Assembly: GCA_023055425.1 (NCBI GenBank)
Contig: JALGPY010000001.1
Location: forward strand, 69,930,994 to 69,994,993
Reading direction: 5' to 3'
DNA from: Linanthus parryae
Lineage: Eukaryota; Streptophyta; Magnoliopsida; Ericales; Polemoniaceae
Length of the DNA stretch: 64,000 nt
Shown here: positions 9,868 to 22,171 of the stretch, in pieces
Layout of the letters: every line of letters starts with the position of its first letter
Position numbering within the stretch: the stretch's first letter is position 1
Notes under the pieces: generated by a model
Seen by the model: only the letters and a program-made list of their open reading frames with translations
What the model was told of the DNA's origin: nothing
Database searches by the model: none
Translations under genes and position numbers: made by a program

Positions 9868-12608
9868 CTCCTCCTAGGGTCTATCAAAACCTATTTCACC
9901 CGAGCGTTAAGGGAGCCCATACGTCAATACCCACTCACAAAATTAGTTAAAAGGCCTTAAATGTTGACACCCCTATACCGTAGTGACCCTTACAAGTATA
10001 AGTAGCACTCTATAGCTCAACAAACCCCTTGGACGCAATACCTTGGTACATTTTGGCTTGTCGGGGTCCGATTTGTAAACATTAAAGTTTTATCCTATAA
10101 TACAAAGCATTGCTTCAATGGCTGTAGCTATAAGTAATAGGAGGATCGCTTGGGGCCTCTGGCAAGAGCCATAAAGAAAGACAACTCTGTACATCGTCCT
10201 CAGTCTGTTAGAGGTATTTTATTACCTTCCTTCATCATAACCAAAATCGATCGAAAATCATTCACAAGTCATTTCCAAGAGTTGTCAAAATAAATCAATA
10301 ACATTACCAATCAAATTTCTAGTATAAATCATGTTTTTCATACTCTTCAAATAAGAAGAAATTCGTTTAAAACATCACACACATACGCACAATTTATTAT
10401 TAAAGTTCGCACATATGAACTTACCACTGAGCCTATAAAGGCAAAAAGCAAAGCTAGCACGCCTTCTACAAAGCTCGTCTCATTTGAATCTGGGTCGCAC
10501 ATTCAATGCAGCACTACGAGCACATACCTCTATTACGAAACGGTCCTCAACACAGACTGCGTATACACAATTAAATAATACAACCTATTAGAATATACCC
10601 TGAATATGAGTTTTTATCCATGAATGCAATGAAATGCAGGTCATGCAAGCTAACTGACCAAAATGCCCCAGATACTCCAAAACTGTCTAGTACAGTCTCT
10701 CACTGTGCCTTGACCCAAATTATACTCATATTTCCCCAAAAACATGAAACAATTACTCTTAACTTTCCATATGAACTTAGGATTCAAATCTGTAACTTTT
10801 CGTGTATTACACTTAGGCCCCTAAAGTTTAGTAAAACTGCAAAAATTCCCCAACTGTTGACTTGGTCAAACCTAGCCGAGAATGACATACGAGTACTACA
10901 AATATGCTTACAAGACATGCTGATGACTTCCAAGTTACTAACTTGATCTCAATTCAAAGATCAAGCAAAATTTATATTTTGCCCCTCCTATACAGTCCAG
11001 TGAAACTAGGGTTTACAGAAAGTCAAACTTCGTCGAACTTGATATTTGGACTCGATGAAGAACGCTAAGGCTAGAAATGTCATTTAGAATGTCGAATTCA
11101 AAAGTCAAATATAGAGGAAAATCCACTCAACTAGTCGACTTCAGATCTGACTTATGATCAATTGAGGAGGACATTTGGAAATATAAAGATAATGTCTTGA
11201 AGATGGCAGTTCAAGGATTCTAGAACATACTCAAACTATCAGAAGCTAGAAATATTTCACAAGATATGCTTGGTCAAAGTTGGGAAAAAAGCATGTTTCA
11301 ATACTTGAGAAAAAATATGATTTTTACAAAGTTCAAAGCAGCTATATTAGGCTTGATTTATGAGAAATCCATTACGAATTTGAAGATGAACCATATCGAG
11401 TGAAATTCAGTACTATTTACCATCTTCACATTGGATGAAGTAACACAAGATTTCATTTAAGAATTGAGGGAGTTACGACCATTTGAAAATGACTGTTTCA
11501 ATCCAACATTGAACACTTAAAAAAAACTACTCCGGGGAGATTCAACAACACGAAATGCATCGAATTCAACTCAATTTTTAGGTGGTTTAGAAACCAAATT
11601 TGAAGAAAGTTAAAACATGAAAGTTGTGCCAATTATCTCCGGATTCCAGAAAGCCAAGACTTGCGTGATTTGAGTGAGTAACAAGAGAGATACAAGCCCG
11701 TGAATAGGGTTGTGAATCTCGCCGGAAAAACGAACAAAAAGAATGAAACATGGAATCAAGCTCGATCCTAACCAATTTTTGTGCATGATTTGACCATCCT
11801 AGAAGACTCACGACGTGATAGGGAGTAATTTTATGCATGGAGCGCGATATTTTGTGGAGAAATGAAGCTTACCCGATCCCGTATGCCATGGAGGTCCGGC
11901 GGCGACGTTCATGCCCAAACCTGGAAACCCAGCCCAATTCCTGCGACTTGGATGAATATTATGGGTGCTCTAAGTTCTCCTGAGCGCAAGGAACAAGATT
12001 TTCACCGTTTAATTCCATTGGTTCTTAGCGGGGAAGGAGAAATTGGGCAAAAAAGAAACTAGGATTCTTACCCTTCAAATCCGGATTTCTCACTCGATAC
12101 TCTTTGTTTTCCGAAATTGATTTGTGCGTTTTAATCCTTGGATTGGTGGCTACCTCAGGTAGTAGCGGGTCGGAATGAGGCGGCTTTATCGCAGAGTTCT
12201 TTGGTGGTGGCGGTAGTGATGTTCATGAGGGAGAAGAAGGTTGTGAGGAAATTGGTGCATGTGGTGATTTCTCCATTGTTTCAGAAGGTGAGGGAGGATA
12301 GGGAGGTGTCTCCACCTACGGGAAGAGGTGAAAACTAGTTTGACAAGTGTCTCACATGCATAGGGGTGAAAGTGTAGTTTTCCAAACTTTAGGGTACAAC
12401 TAGTGTTAGATGTTCCACTTAATTATAGAGAATTTCACTACCACCCCGAATATTTCTAGTGCTTCAAAATCATTTCGACAACTTCAAAAAAAATGCAAAC
12501 ACTCCAAAGTCACAACTTTAAATAAATGAAAAATTATCTACACATTTGCCCCCAAAGTCTTGATATTGCACTTAGAGCCATCTTGAAAAATTGGGGTGTT
12601 ATTGTATA

Positions 12609-13503
12609 TGGCACATAAGGCGGACATGAGCAAAGTATACGACAGAGTAGAGTTGAATTATCTATGAAAAATTATGCAAAACTTGGGTTGGGCCTGAAGT
12701 TTTTTGATCTTTTGATGCATTGTGTTTCGCCTGCAAGATTCTCCTTTGTGCAAAATGGAGAAGTTGTGGGTGATGTGTTACCCCAACGTGGGTTACGTCA
12801 GGGATGCTCACTCTCTCCTTAACTATTTTTTTTTTGTACTGAGGGTTTTTCTCACTTGCTTGTTGCGGCAGATACTCAGAACCTGATTTCCCTATCAGAG
12901 CATCAAGGGGGGGGGGGGTTTAGGTTGTTTCACACCTCCTATTTTCCGATGATAGTATTTTCTTTACACGGGCAACATGCTCGGAAGCTAACAAGCTTTT
13001 TGATATTCTACAGGACTACCAAAATGCTTCAGGAAAAATGATTAACTTGATGAAGTTTGACGCCATGTTCAAAAGGAATGTTTTGAGTGATAGCCGAATG
13101 CAGATTTGTGCCTAACTCGAGGTGCTGAGTGTGGAAGTGTATGAAAAGTTCCTAGGGGTGCCTACAAAGATTGATATCCAAGACGGCGCCGTTTTCTAGT
13201 ATTTTGGAGCGGATTAGTGCCAAGGTTAACGGGTGGAACGTAAAAATCTTATCAATGGCGAGTAAGGAGGTCCTCGTTACATCGGTAATACAAGTCATTC
13301 TCAGTTATATGATGACGTGTTTCTTTCTTCCGTTGTCACTGTGTGAAAAGATTGAAAGCTTGATTCATGATTTTTGGTGGAGACGTACTGGAAACAACAA
13401 AAGTATTTGTTGGGTTGCTTGGAGGAAAATAAAAAATTCAAAGTGTGATGGTGGTCGAGGCTCTGATGACATTCACTCCTTCAACTTGGCATTGTTGGCC
13501 AAG
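12609..13503 (+). pseudogene. LINE ORF2 remnant, continuation (RT palm and C-terminal part)
   Basis: This takes up the LINE exactly where it broke at 2495. [12 protein letters not shown] is the first catalytic-Asp motif of LINE RT, followed by [27 protein letters not shown]. Further on come a degraded region with an 11-base G run (12907-12918), KMINLMKF, then the post-RT segment KVNGWNVKILSMASKEVL...SVIQVILSYMMTCFFLP and FWWRRTGNNKSICWVAW. Several stops and frame changes are present. The frame ends at 13503 where an Athila LTR starts. The YADD-type motif cannot be located cleanly. Confidence 0.85.
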
Positions 13504-15386
13504 TGATATCTCTGCGTTAGATTTATATTTCTTTCACATTTTACTATCATTTTGTGTAATTTTTGGGTAGTTTTACAAGATATATACTATGACTGTTGAG
13601 AAATCGTAGAAGAATGAGCTTTATGCACTTTATTGTTAGTCTGAGCATTTCATTGCAAATTTTGATGTTATTAGTCAAATATAGTCGCTTGTTATGGTTT
13701 TTGATGTTGTATTGACACGAACAGATGTAAAAGATTTTAGGAGGCATGAAATGAACTTCGGAAACAAAGCATGCTCAATTGGAATCAAGAGAAGCAAAGT
13801 TTGAGGAGCAAAACTGGTCAATCTTCACTATTTCGATAGTATCTTGAGTTATACAATTAATTGTGGAGTTAGACTAGTGGAAAATGAAAGTAGACTCAAA
13901 GAGATTTCCAACGATAGTCCATGGAGCTAAAATTGAGATCGGACGAGAAGGATATAGTCCGTCGAAAATGAAGAACAATTGCTCTCCCAAGGGTGTTCTT
14001 ACGAACACTTTAGTGTTTGTACGAAAAGAATGCCTTAGCACACTTTTTCGAGCCACATTCTCAAGGAATCTCTTAGAAGCAAATAGGAACACTCTGAAAA
14101 CTGTTCCCACGAGCAGTGTTCGTACGAACACTCGTTTGTTCGTACGAACAGAAGGCCAAAACGAGTTATTTTGGGATGTTTTGCAATTTCTTGTAAGTTT
14201 GAAGCATAGGGGACTTGTTTTAGACCTAGAACTTTGTTCCAATGAGATTCAAGCATCTTTGGAGCAAAGAGAGCTAGAGACGGAGATTGAAGGCGACGAT
14301 CATCATCACCATTGAAGATTTTTCATTTGATTTCTTATCTTTTCCCCCTCATTGCATGATTATGGATTATTGTGTTTTTCTAAACAATACCATGTCTAGC
14401 TTAACTCTCTAAGCTATGCAATTGATGGAGAAATAGGGTTTGCTTAGTATTTTTCCAAATTTGAAGACTTGATTCATACTTTACGCTTAATTCTAGTGGA
14501 TGTTCTAATTATCTTACTTGTTCTTGTGCTTTAATATTTAGTGTGCTTGGGTTTGATCACCCTTAGTATACTAGTTGTTGGGGTAGGTACAAGAAAGTGA
14601 GCTATTCTAGACGTGTTAAAGAACAAAGTGAGTAGTCTTGTAGTTCTTTGAGAATGGAAGAGAGCTTGATTAATCATGTGAGGGTTGTTTTGGTTGGTAT
14701 CGGTAGGACTTAGAGAAAACGGTGGGCCACAGGACCCGGTGAGCGAGCCTAACGTGCCAACTAGAACGTGACGGTAGACGGAAGTGGACCGAAAGGATCC
14801 TAAGTCAACCAAACCTAAAATTCATGTGATATGAATAGAAGAACATGATGAGCATAACCCAGTGTAACTAAACATCACTAGAGTGTTTTAAGCAAAGTCC
14901 GGAAATTGCTAAGAGCCCTAGGGACCATTGATTGCCTAGATCTCTCCATAATCGTATTCACTACAATTACCTTCTTTTAACCTGAAAAACATAACAAAAA
15001 ATAATTAGCTTAGTCTGTCATTTACTTTAAGTCACTTGTTTGTGGGTGACGAACATTCAAATAAACAAACTCCTCCCGGTTACTTAGGTATCGTATAATT
15101 AATTCTTAATTGGCTATTAATCGTTTATTTTCATTGAGTTTGATAATTTAGAGTCTAAAATACTCCACTTTACTACTTGGCCGTACGCTTGCGTTTAAAT
15201 GCGTTACTAAATCGCGTCAAGTTTTCGGCACCATTGCCGTGGAATCAAACGGTTTATTAGTTTAGGTAAAAATTAATTTCAGACACTTATTTTATTTTTG
15301 CTTTATTTGCTATTTTGGTTTCTCATTTTTTTTTTGAGTCTGCTTTTCAGGTGTTCAGTGTATGCCCGTGATCCCTTGAGACCTTG
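13504..15386 (+). mobile_element. Athila 5' LTR and leader, truncated (third LTR family)
   Basis: LTR 13504-15219 begins TGATATCTCTGCG and ends TCGCGTCA. Six bases later is a decayed tRNA-Asp primer site (15226-15243, CGGCACCATTGCCGTGGA). The leader runs to a CTTTTCAG string and ATGCCCGTGATCCC, the usual position of Athila gag, but a stop follows quickly. The element is cut at 15386 by an Angela LTR, and its body and 3' LTR are not seen. It has its own palindrome set at 13993-14151. A 143-codon open frame inside the LTR is not supported as a gene. Confidence 0.8.
13993..14151 (+). repeat. GTTCGTACGAAC palindrome cluster in Athila LTR
   Basis: Copies at 13993-14008 (GTGTTCTTACGAACAC), about 14014 (degenerate), 14101-14116 (CTGTTCCCACGAGCAG, imperfect), 14116-14131 (GTGTTCGTACGAACAC, perfect) and 14137-14150 (TGTTCGTACGAACA, perfect). 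It occupies the same part of the LTR as the different palindromes of Athila A and C. Confidence 0.85.
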
Positions 15387-17515
15387 TGTTGGAGTATGCC
15401 CTAGTGGCAATCTATTTATGGTACATTTTTATGGACTTACGGTTCATTATGTTATCGATATGGAGATATGTTAACATAAATGAAGTCCTTAGAATATAAA
15501 TGTTATATTCTTAAATATCCCTAGTCGAGTACTACAGTTAATAGGAAGACTGCATTGCATAAAGACTAGTATGTGGGTAGATTGATATGGGGATATCAAT
15601 TCTAACACATGGGTGCGCATTAGGAGTAATGGCGTATTGGATTGACCCGCCATGAGAAGGGTACATGGGAGTTATGTGAATCTCACAAGCGCTTCTCATA
15701 GTGACAATGGTTGTGTGATCCTTCGACTTGACGTCACAAGATACTCTAGTTTTGGATTATCATGTTTTGATATCGTCAAACGTTACACCGTAACTGGGTA
15801 ACAATAATAGCGACAATTAGACATGATATGAAGCAAGCTGAGAGATGGTAGTCATGTAGACAGGATTTGTCCCTCCTACATAACGGGAGATAACATCCAC
15901 GACTACTCAGGGATCGAGAAACTAAAGATTTGATATACAAGTGTGACACTCCATGTCTTGTGTCCAATCTGGATAGATGAGACAAAGGAATTATACAACA
16001 CGGTAACATTGGTCAAAAAGGTTTGTCAGATCACTGACTATTCCTATTACTTGGGAAGCGTTGATGTATTGCTAGATGCCGCTCAATGCTTGTAGTAATT
16101 GTTATTAATGCCAACGTAATTAGGAACCTGTAGGGTCACACACCAAAAAATATTAGACTGGATGTAGATGTTGATTAGTTGGAATCAAGGATCAAAGTGC
16201 ATTAACATGCATATTTAGTTGGAATAAATAGCAAACTGGACTGAAATGAAAGTTGATCCAAACTGTTGGATCTAATTAGTAGTGGGGCAAGTTTGAAATT
16301 AATAAAGAGTTATTAATTATAAAAGAATAAGTCCATCCCTAATTTTCGTAAGGATGAAAATGAAAATTAGAACACTAGAAAAGAGAGAGAGAAGAGGCCG
16401 AACCCTAGAGGCCGACGGATCCAACAGGGACGTCCACCTCCCCCCTCCCTCCCTCCATTGTTGCACGCTCCAAACTTGATTGGATCAAGCTCCTTGGTGA
16501 TTCCGATTTCTTCTACATTGCTAGAAAAACGGTAGAGAAATTTCCAGTTGGAGATCCTACGGAGTGGATACTTGCGGTGACGTGGATATCCTTCCTGCGT
16601 ATGTGATCGTCACCAGTTAGTTTGACTGAGGTAACCTTTCTTCCTTCATCATGTTATGATGCTTCACATGCGATTAATGGAGGCTTTTGAGCATATTTTT
16701 TTTGTATTTCCGCTGCATAACTTGCATCAAAACCCTACATTGGTATCAGAGCCACAGGTCGATAGCCTATGACGTGATTTATGTGGTTATTTGTTTCATC
16801 AGTTTACAAAGTTCTGTCAATTTTTGCGTTAAAAGTGATATGAGTATTATGATACGCCGTGCATATGATTCATGAGGAAATAAGCTAATTTTACATATGA
16901 TGTGAAAATTAGTAAATTTTGTTTACATATACGAATTAATTAGAGGCGTAAAACTAGGGTTTGGGCACTATTTGGGAAGAAAAATAGTTTTTTGTCCCAC
17001 ATAGAGGATCCGGGCAACAAGGAGGAAGGAGAAAATTCGATTTTACACCCCAAGGGGTTCGGACAAGGTGGCCGAACACCCCCGGTTTTGTCCAAGAACA
17101 GCCGAACGGGACTGACCGGTTCGGTCAGCTTACCGGTATGGCCAGTTAGGGTGGTTCGACCGGGTTGGACATGTTCAGCAGTTGTGAGTGGTTCTTCCAG
17201 TATGACTGGCGTGATCGTTTTGACTGTTTTTCCCATAGTGTCCCAATTTAATTAAAATTGATCCAACGCGTTAAAATTGGATTTTAACTGTTTTATGTGA
17301 TTTATCGCATGGTGGTTGCATGTGCCCTTAGTTGTGTGGTTGTTTATTTTGTGCGGTTTGATTTTGTTTTTGATGTAATTAATGTAATTTATTTTACGGC
17401 CTGCATGTCGTCTTCTCCCTCGCTTGTGAGGTTCTTCTATTTAGTTTCGATGCTAGGTAGAACTAGATAGATAGAAAACAGTCTAGGCATGGAGAATAAG
17501 ATCCACATAAGAACA
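15387..17515 (+). mobile_element. Angela-like Copia 5' LTR plus leader, truncated
   Basis: LTR 15387-16739 (TGTTGGAGTATGCC...AACCCTACA, 1,353 bp) is followed at 16741 by TGGTATCAGAGCC, the canonical initiator tRNA-Met primer site. The leader to about 17515 matches the second Angela leader (compare 17400-17500 with 21634-21725: 'ggcctgc...cttgtgag...tttagt'). The element then changes abruptly to Sirevirus-like pol at about 17520. No gag start is present. C/T-rich repeats (ccctccctccctcc) lie at about 16440. Confidence 0.85.
16741..16753 (+). other. Primer-binding site (initiator tRNA-Met)
   Basis: TGGTATCAGAGCC one base after the LTR end; the standard Copia primer site. Confidence 0.9.
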
Positions 17516-17524
17516 TAAAAAAAT

Positions 17525-18700
17525 TCAAATGGATGTTAAATGTGCATTTCTAATTGGTTATCTGCAAGAAGAAGTATATGTTGCTCCACTTCCTGGTTTT
17601 GAAAGTGATAAGTTTCCAAACCATGTTTACAAGCTTGACAAAGCTCTTTATGGCTTCAAAAAAGCTCCAAGAGCTTGGTATGAAATATTGTCAAATTTTA
17701 TGCTTGAAAATGATTTCAAAAGAGGCTTAGTTGACAAAACTATTTTCATAAAGACACATGAGAAGGACATTTTAGTAGTACAAGTATATGTTGATGATAT
17801 TCTATTTGGTGCTACTAATAAATCTCTTTCCGAGGATTTCTCTAGTCTTATGAGCAGTGAATTTGAGATGAGCTATGGGAGAGCTAAATTTCTTTCTTGG
17901 ACTTCATTTACATCAAATGAAGAAAGGAATTTTTCTACACCAGATAAGTACATCAAGGATTTTCTGAGCAAGTATAATTTGTCTCAATCCAAGGTAGCTC
18001 TACACTATCCTTAGAAAAGGATCAAAATGGTAAGGTGTGAACAGAAAGAGTTCAGAGGTATGATTGATTCACTTCTCTATCTAATTTCAAGTAGACCAGA
18101 CATTATGTTTAGTGTGTGTATGTGTGCTAGATTCCAAGCTGATCCTAAAGAGTCTCACTTAGTTTCAGATATCTAAATGGTACCAAAGACTTAGGGCTTT
18201 GGTATCCAAAATAGTCTAACTTCTCTCTGTGTGGCTATTCAGATGCGGATTTTGCAGGATATGGTGTTGACAGAAAGAGGACTTCAGGGTGTTTCCAATT
18301 TCTTGGAGCATCTCTGATAAGCTGGCATTCTAAAAAGCAAATTCAGTAGTTTTATCAACATTAGAAGATGAATACATAGCAGCTGGAGCTTGTTGCTCAC
18401 AAGTGCTGTGGATAGCTCAACAGATGAGCGATATGGGTTAATGCTTCAAAGATATCCCCATCAAATGTGACAACACAAGTGCTATCTCAATTACAAAGAA
18501 TCGAATACAATATTCAAGGACTAAGCACACTGATGTCAGAAATCACTTCATTAGAGATCATGTGGGAAAGGTGATGTATCACTATCATTTGTGCCAACTA
18601 ACTTGCAGTTTGCGTATATCTTCATTAAACCACTGCCATAATATAGATTCACAGCCATGAGATTAGAACTTGGCATGTTGAATAAGGAAGTAGTGGTTTA
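17525..18700 (+). pseudogene. Sirevirus-like Copia pol fragment: RT and RNase H
   Basis: Opens in the RT palm (MDVKCAFLIGYLQEEVYV), continues LYGFKKAPRAWYE and the catalytic VYVDDILFGATNKSL, and is open to 18014. After a stop the other frames carry the RNase H region: SRPDIMFSVCMCARFQADPK, GYSDADFAGYGVDRKRTSG, FLGASLISWHSKKQ, DNTSAIS and RTKHTDVRNHFIRDHV. The LFGATN form after YVDD and the RNase H signatures point to the Sirevirus/Maximus lineage. Gag, protease and integrase are absent. Multiple stops and frameshifts make it dead. It lies between two Angela 5' ends, and which of them it was originally attached to cannot be told. Confidence 0.85.
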
Positions 18701-19544
18701 GGGGGAGCATCAGGTAAGGTATTTGTGTTTCAATGCTTTGAAAAGTTTTTCATAGCCTTGAAAAGTTTATCTGCAGTATAACAGTTTTTCAAGTCCTTGA
18801 AATTCTTTTCAAAATCCTTGAATATAAATATGTATACTATATGTTTCAATGATGGAGTATTAATGCTGGGTGTTATCTTTATAGATGATTGCCTAACATT
18901 ATTTTTACCTTCTAAAACAGATCTTTGTCAAACCAGTATAGTACTATTTCCTTTCCGAATGAGTTTGAATTTCAAACAAACTTTCCTTCATCAAATATTT
19001 AGGAATATTTAGTTTCCTTCTTTCATTCCAACTCTTCAGTATTTATCTTCTCTCTTTTCTATCTTTCTTGCCTCTCTTTTCTAAAACCTAAACCCTATAG
19101 ACTCATGAAGATCCTCTTAAAGAATCAAGATGGCTGGAGGCTAGAACACATGGAATGAAAAAAAAAGCTGGAGAAGAAGAAGAAGTTCAAGCCATCAGTG
19201 ACAGCCCATTTCTAAAACTGTCAGTGCTCCAAAGATACCCTCTCCTCTTCCTAAGAAGAAAATCAATAAGGATAAGGATGATTAGACAACTACTTCCATC
19301 AACAAGAATTCACATCTAGTAGCTATTTCTGGGAAACAAAAGGGTATTAGATTGTTAGTCTAAAGCAGGTCAAGAAGGTAAAGTAAGCTCATAAATCAGA
19401 CAAGGGGAAGGAATACAAAGATCATAATAAAAAAGGGAAGGAGAATCAGATTTACACTGAAAAGAAATCATCGTCTGGTAAGAGATCAATTTCTAATCAT
19501 TGGTTCATCAACCATGCTTCTTAAGGAATCTGGTTAGATTGATT
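18701..19544 (+). other. 3' flank of Sirevirus-like fragment
   Basis: A TTTAGGGGGAGC polypurine tract (18699-18710) marks the expected 3' LTR start. The remaining ~830 bp is probably its LTR and leader remnant: repeated 'cttgaaaagttt' words at 18735-18830 and a pyrimidine-rich leader at 19030-19085, followed by a short broken frame. No gene supported. Confidence 0.5.
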
Positions 19545-20966
19545 TGTTGGAATAGATGCAATAGAGGCAATCTTTTTAGTATAAACAATGTTTTTGGCTA
19601 GATACATTCATTGTATTATTTATGGAGATATTTAATATAATGAAGTCCTTTGATTAAAAATGTGTTTGTTTATCTTAAATACACCTAGTCAATTATATTG
19701 ATTAATAGGACGATCAACTATATACTAGTATGGGGCTGGATTGATATGGCGATATCATGATCCAAAACATGGGTATGCATTAGGAGTAATAGCATACTGG
19801 ATTGACCCAAAATGAGAAGGCTACATACAATTTATGTAAAGTCACAAGTGCTTCTCGTAGTGACAACGGTATTGTCATCCTTAGACTTGAAGTCACTATA
19901 TCCTCTAGTTGTGGAATGTTGTGTGTTAACATCGTCAAACGCCACACCGTAACTGGGTAGTAATAAATACGTTAGTCGGGGACAATAAGGAAGCAAGCTT
20001 AGAGATGGTAGTGATTTAGATAGAAAATGTCCCTCCCACATGACGGGAGCAAATATCCATGGGCCACTCGAGGGATGGTGCTTAAAGAATGTATGGCCAG
20101 ACTCGGATAAATCAATATAGGATATTGATGTTATCTGCATAGATAAGACTATAACCAAGATCGAGAAACTATGAATTGGATATACGAGTGTTACTTGTAT
20201 CTCTCATGTCCAATCCGGATATAGAGGCAAAGGGATGAAACAATACTTGCACAAGGTTTGTCAAATGAATGACTATTTCTATTAGTTGGGTGGCATGGAT
20301 GTGTTGCTAGACACCGCTCCATGTTAATAAATGTTATTACCAACTAAGTAGAAACCTATGGGGTCACACTCCATAAGGATTAAACTAGACTTGGGAATTA
20401 ATTAATATGATAATTAATGGATGGATCAATACGCAACTACTTACAAACTTAGTAGGACTAATTTACAAGTTGGACTAATCCGTGTATGGACATGATTATG
20501 ATAGGGGCCTTTATACAGTTAACAAGGAGTTTTTGGACTATTTAAAGGACACTCGTAACTTATTTCTTCTACTAATTCTCATAACATACATTGAGTAGGA
20601 GAGAAAAAGAAAGGAGAGAGAGCAAGACATTGGCCGAACCCGACCCCGTCCTCCCCCTCTACCCCGTCGGCCAAAAGGAGAGGGCCGACCTTCTCTTTTG
20701 GTCTCCGTTGTTTGATCTTCCTTCTTCCTTCCTATAACGGTTTCTAGCAAAAAGGTGTGGAGGAATCTAGTTCTTCATTCTAGGCATGGACTAGCTATAG
20801 AGACGCAAACACAATCTTGCGTTTGAAGTCATCACATGAGACAAACAAGGTAATTGTTACTTAAACCTTCACTATCATTATGAATTCTCTTCCTGTGATC
20901 CTTGGTGGGTCTTGTTCGGATATTATTTGTTTTATTCCGATGCGTAATATGTTATAAAACCCAACA
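19545..20966 (+). repeat. Angela-like Copia 5' LTR of the nest's host element
   Basis: TGTTGGAATAGATG...AAAACCCAACA, 1,422 bp, perfect TG...CA ends, diverged from the LTR at 15387. It is followed by a mutated initiator tRNA-Met site TGGTATCAAAGCC at 20968-20980. The matching 3' LTR is beyond 64000. The leader at 20981-22171 resumes at 37630 after element E. Confidence 0.85.
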
Positions 20967-20980
20967 GTGGTATCAAAGCC

Positions 20981-22166
20981 ATAGGTCATAGAGCATAATG
21001 TAGTTTATGTGTTACGATTATGTCTATTTTACACTTTAATTATCGTTTATCACGTAAAACTGACAATCAAGCATATTGATGCAATTTGTATATAATTAAA
21101 CCAAATAAGACCTATTATTACGTGGGATGTAAGGATTAGTGAATTTGGATCACATAGGGATGTGAAAATATTGGATCTCGAAAACTAGGGTTTGGGCACA
21201 AGATGGAAAAAAAGATGTTTTTCAAACTTGGAAACAATTAAACTTGGGAAACAAGGAGGAAGTTGTTTTGTTCCTGAGGAGGCTCACCCCCCCTAGGACC
21301 GTCCCTCTCTCACTTCCGCCCAAGGAAGGCCGCCAAGGGGGCCGGGCTCCCTACCCGTATGGGCTAGGGGCCGGCCGGTCCAAGGCCCATGTGGCGGTCC
21401 TGTGATGGTTCCGCCATATAGATGGTGGGCCTCTTGGACCGTTTTTATCGTAGTATGTCCAAAATCAATTAAAATTGACCAAGCGCGTTAAATTTGAATT
21501 TTAACTATTTATGTGCTTTTTGCATGGTGATTAGATATGGCCTTAGATGTAGATGTTGTGAACTTTAATTTTTGTGGTTTGTTTTTACGGCCAGCGAGCT
21601 GATAAAATTAATGTAATAGTTAATTAGGTTTTATGGCCTGCGAGCCGGTCTTCTTCTCGACTTGTGAGATCTTTTTATTTAGTATAGTATTAGATAAAAT
21701 AGATGATAGTCGAGAATGGAGAAGAAGAAGCCTAAAGAATTAAAAGACCACAAGATGGAGAATGCAGCTTTCCACAAGCTATGGTGCATGGACCAAAAGT
21801 TGGAGGCCCGTGGAGATGAGTTTGCTTTTTTTTAGAGTTCATAGATATTCTCATTGGCTTGATAATATCTTAGTTTAGAGGCCATATCCATATTACGTTT
21901 AATTTTGAGTGTTTATTTATTGTATTATTATTTTATTGTTTGTGTATGGTTGATGCATGCAAAATTAATGATAAGATAATTAACAACCCGGATATTTTAT
22001 TTGTGAGTTTGCCCAACTCAAAATAAGCAGATCAGTTGATATGGATCAAAAAAGCAATTAAAATTGGAAAAGTAAAATCTCTTAATTTAAATATTGTGTT
22101 TTGCCTTCTCGTTACTCACTCATCATGATCATGATTATCAAGCTCGTGCATGCCAAATCAAGGAGA
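20981..22166 (+). other. Angela-like leader (5' part), non-coding
   Basis: Between the primer site and element E. No gene is seen. It shares blocks with the other Angela leader and continues at 37630-37912. Confidence 0.75.
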
Positions 22167-22171
22167 CTTGG

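Larger units (their letters stand above)
2496..12603 (+). mobile_element. Old Del/Tekay-like Gypsy LTR insertion (interrupted by Athila A)
   Basis: Inserted in the LINE between identical 5-bp copies of GTATA (2491-2495 and 12604-12608). It begins TGAAAAAACCCGGG and ends ATTGGGGTGTTATT, resembling a decayed TGTAACACCCC...GGGGTGTTACA pair typical of Del/Tekay chromovirus LTRs. After subtracting Athila A (3171-9867 plus one TSD) about 3.4 kb remains: 2496-3170 and 9873-12603. No gag or pol is visible there and I see no internal repeat, so a solo LTR is likeliest. The first few hundred bases resemble 37913-38500 (a shared 'caccatagtttg'/'caccacagtttc' block followed by 'actgagtaa'). Orientation and class are inferred from the ends only. 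Confidence 0.5.

Noticed and set aside
10620..10946. 108-codon frame at 10620-10946 as a host gene
   Set aside because: Falls within the old Tekay-like LTR insertion, has no recognisable domain, and shows no plausible splice or start context.
13884..14315. 143-codon frame at 13884-14315
   Set aside because: Lies wholly inside an Athila LTR and spans its palindrome cluster; no domain or codon pattern supports it.
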